Both the position numbers and the translations under genes were made by a program. From the NCBI GenBank assembly GCA_947178015.1, contig CAMWWW010000103.1, positions 1 through 7,626 of the forward strand: 7,626 nucleotides of DNA, in the 5' to 3' direction. How positions within the stretch are numbered: the stretch's first letter is position 1; each line of letters opens with the position of its first letter. The DNA comes from an uncultured Clostridia bacterium. Lineage in GTDB: Bacteria > Bacillota > Clostridia > Lachnospirales > Lachnospiraceae. The notes under the pieces are model-generated. The model was not told the origin of the DNA, did no database searches, and saw only the letters and a list, made by a program, of their open reading frames with translations. Positions 5,689-7,626 of the stretch are shown piece after piece.

Positions 5689-6219
5689 TCAGAGACCGAT
5701 TTCTTTATTTTGAGAAATAGTGGGATCTTCAAAAATCTTTTGGTTTGGAGGATGGTAGGTAAAAAGTAGAAAACATAGAAAAAGAATACCTACTAAGCCG
5801 ATTAAAAGATGCGTATAGGGCTTAAGTCTACAAGAAAGAGAAAGCTTGTAGGAGAGCCAGAATGAGATCAAAATGCTTATTACAAATAGGCTGATATCAA
5901 AAAGAAAGAGATCTCTGCCAAGAAGAGACGAATAGGTGTAATAAAAAAATGGAATCAGCAAGGTTCCCACTACAATTCCAAAGCAGAGAGAAGAAACAAT
6001 ACAAGGGTATTGTTCTTTCCATATAACCATCATAAAAAGAGAGTACAACAGCATGGGGAAAAATAACAATTTCATATGTTCCCATATGGACTCATTAACT
6101 GGCGTGAAAAGACCAACGATACTATGCTCCCCGGACCAATGATATAGAAAATGGGCCAGTGAGCCTGTGATCATAACAAAAAGGATACCAATTATAACAG
6201 AGCGTTTTAAGTGTTTCAT
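5689..6219 (-). CDS. DUF6512-like integral membrane protein
   Basis: This 176-residue protein is dominated by hydrophobic helices, with about five membrane segments at 7-27, 51-68, 72-96, 105-127 and 135-155. The first is preceded by MKHLKR, which favours a cytoplasmic N-terminus. The most distinctive motif, FTPVNESIWEHMKLLFFPM (38-56), sits between helices 1 and 2, with HFLYHWSG (23-30) ahead of it and TYHPPNQKIFEDP (154-166) after the last helix. These match my memory of DUF6512, a Clostridia family without assigned function. The polar NES-WEH residues next to a membrane face look like a functional site, but no reaction can be named. GAGG nine bases upstream supports ATG 6219. The gene converges on the degV-family gene and diverges from the M19 dipeptidase, so it is probably monocistronic. 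Confidence 0.88.
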   Translation of the reverse strand: MKHLKRSVIIGILFVMITGSLAHFLYHWSGEHSIVGLFTPVNESIWEHMKLLFFPMLLYSLFMMVIWKEQYPCIVSSLCFGIVVGTLLIPFFYYTYSSLLGRDLFLFDISLFVISILISFWLSYKLSLSCRLKPYTHLLIGLVGILFLCFLLFTYHPPNQKIFEDPTISQNKEIGL

Positions 6220-6240
6220 AATCGTTTACCTCATAAAAAG

Positions 6241-6269
6241 AATATGCAGTTAAGCGGATTTTATGTAAA
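6241..6269 (-). promoter_or_regulatory. Possible promoter of the DUF6512-like gene
   Basis: On the minus strand, TTTACA (6264-6269) lies 17 bases from CATATT (6241-6246), about 21 bases ahead of the ATG at 6219. The -10 is imperfect and the resulting leader would be very short, so confidence is limited. Confidence 0.4.
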
Positions 6270-6329
6270 AAAATATTTTGTCGTCGTATGGTATGCAAGG
6301 AATGGGAATTGCATATGCATAAGAGAAAA

Positions 6330-6335
6330 AGGTGG
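6330..6335 (+). promoter_or_regulatory. Ribosome binding site that fixes the start at 6342
   Basis: AGGTGG, one mismatch from AGGAGG, lies six bases before ATG 6342. The in-frame ATGs at 6288 and 6315 have no properly spaced site and would add a Lys/Arg-rich, non-family extension. The start at 6342 places the zinc motif DLHCDT at residues 6-11, as is usual for the family. Confidence 0.75.
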
Positions 6336-6341
6336 TTGGAT

Positions 6342-7304
6342 ATGATACCGTATTTAGATTTGCATTGCGATACATTAGAGCTTGGATTTTTGAAAAAGAA
6401 GGAGGATATCTATGAGGTTCCAGAGGGGATGCTGGATATTCGCCGCATGAAAGAGGCGGGGATGTATGGCCAGTTTTTTGCGATGTTTTTTCCTCCTCAG
6501 AGCAGAGAGTGGATGCCGGAGGATGAGGTATATTATCAGTCTTTAAAAAATCTGTTCTATCATTCTCTTGACAAGCATCAAGATTGCATTGCATTTGCAG
6601 GCAGCGCGGCGGAGGCGGAGAAAAATTTCCAAGAAGGAAAGTTGTCGGCATTTCTCACCATTGAGGATGGAAGACATGTGCAGGGAAAACTTTCGAATAT
6701 TCAGAGATTTTATCAGGATGGAGTGCGGCTTATAAGCCTTACATGGAATTATGAGAATTGCTTTGGCGCGCCCAACTCTAGGGACAGAGCGATGATGGAG
6801 CGGGGGCTGACTTCCTTTGGCTGCGAGGCGGTGAGGTATATGAATGAGCTTGGTATGTTAATTGATGTCTCCCATCTATCGGATGGCGGATTTTACGATG
6901 CAGTTCGTTTGTCAAAAAAACCGCTGGTGGCTTCTCATTCCAATGCGCGTGCACTGTGCCCTCATCCAAGAAATTTGACGGATGATATGATACAGAAGCT
7001 TGCAGAGATTGGCGGCGTTGCAGGCGTAAATTTTTATGGTGCATTTTTGCAGAAGGATGCAAAAACAGAGGAGAGCACACTTGCCGGGCTGGTTGCCCAC
7101 ATCAAACATATGGTAAAGCAGGGTGGAGAGGACTTTGTGGCACTTGGAACGGACTTTGACGGCATCAGTGGAAGTCTGGAGATAGGGACGCCATCAGAGA
7201 TGGCAAAATTATTTGACCAGCTTGAAAAAGAAGGTTTCTCAATAAGACAGATAGAGAAGCTGGCATATAAAAATGCACTGCGCCTTATCCGAGATGTTAT
7301 GTAG
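6342..7304 (+). CDS. M19 membrane-dipeptidase family zinc dipeptidase
   Basis: This is a di-zinc peptidase of family M19 (renal dipeptidase fold, amidohydrolase-type barrel), which hydrolyses dipeptides, including D-residue-containing ones in some members. It has 320 residues from the preferred start, a normal bacterial length, with no signal peptide, so it is probably cytosolic. The metal ligands are visible: His8 and Asp10 in DLHCDT, bridging Glu108 in LTIEDG, His178 in IDVSHLS and His199 in VASHSN. Arg210 in PRNLTD matches the substrate-binding Arg of the human enzyme, and LGTDFDG (268-274) carries the catalytic Asp region. The common EGG after the bridging Glu is EDG here, a small variation. 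The gene is divergent from the DUF6512-like gene. No strong promoter is evident in the short upstream gap. It is followed by a strong terminator, so it is likely a single-gene unit. Confidence 0.96.
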   Translation: MIPYLDLHCDTLELGFLKKKEDIYEVPEGMLDIRRMKEAGMYGQFFAMFFPPQSREWMPEDEVYYQSLKNLFYHSLDKHQDCIAFAGSAAEAEKNFQEGKLSAFLTIEDGRHVQGKLSNIQRFYQDGVRLISLTWNYENCFGAPNSRDRAMMERGLTSFGCEAVRYMNELGMLIDVSHLSDGGFYDAVRLSKKPLVASHSNARALCPHPRNLTDDMIQKLAEIGGVAGVNFYGAFLQKDAKTEESTLAGLVAHIKHMVKQGGEDFVALGTDFDGISGSLEIGTPSEMAKLFDQLEKEGFSIRQIEKLAYKNALRLIRDVM

Positions 7305-7396
7305 AAAATAGCAGAAAATGGAGATGATACAACCCTCTCTTGTTTCAAGTAAAAAATAGATTACCCAAAAGTTTAAAATCCGTATAAGATAATAAC

Positions 7397-7440
7397 AAAA
7401 TGCGTATGGTTCAGAAATCAATGCAAACCATACGCATTTT
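7397..7440 (+). terminator. Rho-independent terminator after the M19 dipeptidase
   Basis: AAAATGCGTATGGTT (7397-7411) and AACCATACGCATTTT (7426-7440) are perfect 15-bp complements around a 14-base loop, and the right arm runs into a T tract. The A/T ends make it potentially bidirectional. It lies about 90 bases past the stop codon; nothing else is visible in 7305-7396. Confidence 0.9.
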
Positions 7441-7521
7441 TGTACAGAGCAGCAAATAACAAAGTTTTACACTGTGCAGGAAGAGTCATGTCCGGCACAC
7501 AAGGAAATATGTTTATTGACA

Positions 7522-7553
7522 ACAAACATTTGTAATGAAAACAATGATATTGT
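7522..7553. repeat. Two operator-like dyads overlapping a promoter
   Basis: ACAAACATTTGT (7522-7533, outer five bases on each side complementary) overlaps the -35 box. ACAATGATATTGT (7541-7553, five-base arms around GAT) reaches the first base of the -10 box. The centres are about 19-20 bases apart, close to two helical turns, a spacing compatible with cooperative repressor binding. No regulator family is assigned. Confidence 0.4.
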
Positions 7554-7558
7554 ATAAT
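7530..7558 (+). promoter_or_regulatory. Sigma-A promoter for a gene beyond the right edge
   Basis: TTGTAA (7530-7535), a 17-base spacer and a perfect TATAAT (7553-7558) predict a start near 7565, firing rightwards out of the window. An upstream TTGACA (7516-7521) is 31 bases from this -10 and so cannot be its -35. The transcript would start with the very AT-rich stretch to 7626 (only 4 G or C in 7561-7626), which contains no gene or ribosome site. Confidence 0.65.
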
Positions 7559-7626
7559 AGTAACAAAAAAACTTATAATTTTTATTAAAATATTTTAACT
7601 CTATTATATATTTTTTTAATTTATTT

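Noticed and set aside
6288..6341. An N-terminal extension of the M19 dipeptidase, possibly a basic signal peptide
   Set aside because: The extension has Lys/Arg but no hydrophobic core, and the ribosome site favours ATG 6342.
6250..6651. A 133-codon minus-strand frame overlapping the M19 gene start
   Set aside because: It is Pro/Ser-rich low-complexity translation antisense to the DLHCDT region, with no start signals.
7441..7626. A possible small gene, RNA gene or riboswitch at the right edge
   Set aside because: No open frame with a ribosome site, no conserved RNA fold that I recognise, and the final 66 bases are almost pure A/T; only promoter elements are supportable.
1..7626. Search for CRISPR arrays, insertion sequences, tRNA or rRNA genes, toxin-antitoxin pairs or phage genes
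   Set aside because: No regularly spaced repeats, transposase motifs, tRNA cloverleaf or paired small genes were found on either strand.

Overview
The window looks like chromosomal DNA from a low-GC Gram-positive bacterium of the class Clostridia, most probably Lachnospiraceae. Three things point there: strong AGGAGG-type ribosome sites with sigma-A promoters, the family make-up of the proteins (a DUF5721-like and a DUF6512-like protein, an M18 aminopeptidase, a DegV protein, an M19 dipeptidase and an extra-acidic HtpG), and AT-rich intergenic DNA. This is an inference from protein character; no rRNA or other marker gene is present.

Layout from left to right. Bases 1-258 hold the 3' end of an unrecognised plus-strand gene. 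It is richer in GC than the rest (97 of the first 180 bases) and ends in its own terminator. A second, bidirectional terminator (332-363) closes the minus-strand chaperone gene htpG (396-2486). The intergenic stretch 2487-2820 is the regulatory heart of the window. It holds a textbook minus-strand promoter for htpG, a perfect CIRCE element (the HrcA operator) directly upstream of that promoter's -35, an AT-only palindrome in the htpG leader, and a plus-strand extended -10 promoter for the next operon. That operon is a DUF5721-like gene (2821-3315) followed by an M18 metallo-aminopeptidase gene (3375-4646). Next is a separately promoted degV-family fatty-acid-binding gene (4798-5637) with a leader hairpin. 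It converges through a shared stem-loop on a five-helix DUF6512-like membrane protein (minus, 5689-6219). An M19 zinc dipeptidase (6342-7304) is divergent from that gene and ends in a 15-bp-stem terminator. The last 186 bases hold a promoter with two operator-like dyads and a very AT-rich leader for a gene outside the window.

The genes do not form one pathway. Two metallopeptidases (M18 and M19) suggest intracellular peptide turnover, and HtpG under a CIRCE suggests heat-shock control. The rest is ordinary housekeeping. I found no convincing novel system, mobile element, CRISPR array or RNA gene. The points most worth a second look are the placement of the CIRCE relative to the htpG promoter, the acidic insert in HtpG, the AT palindrome beside the htpG ribosome site, the dyads at the right edge, and the identity of the GC-rich fragment at the left edge.
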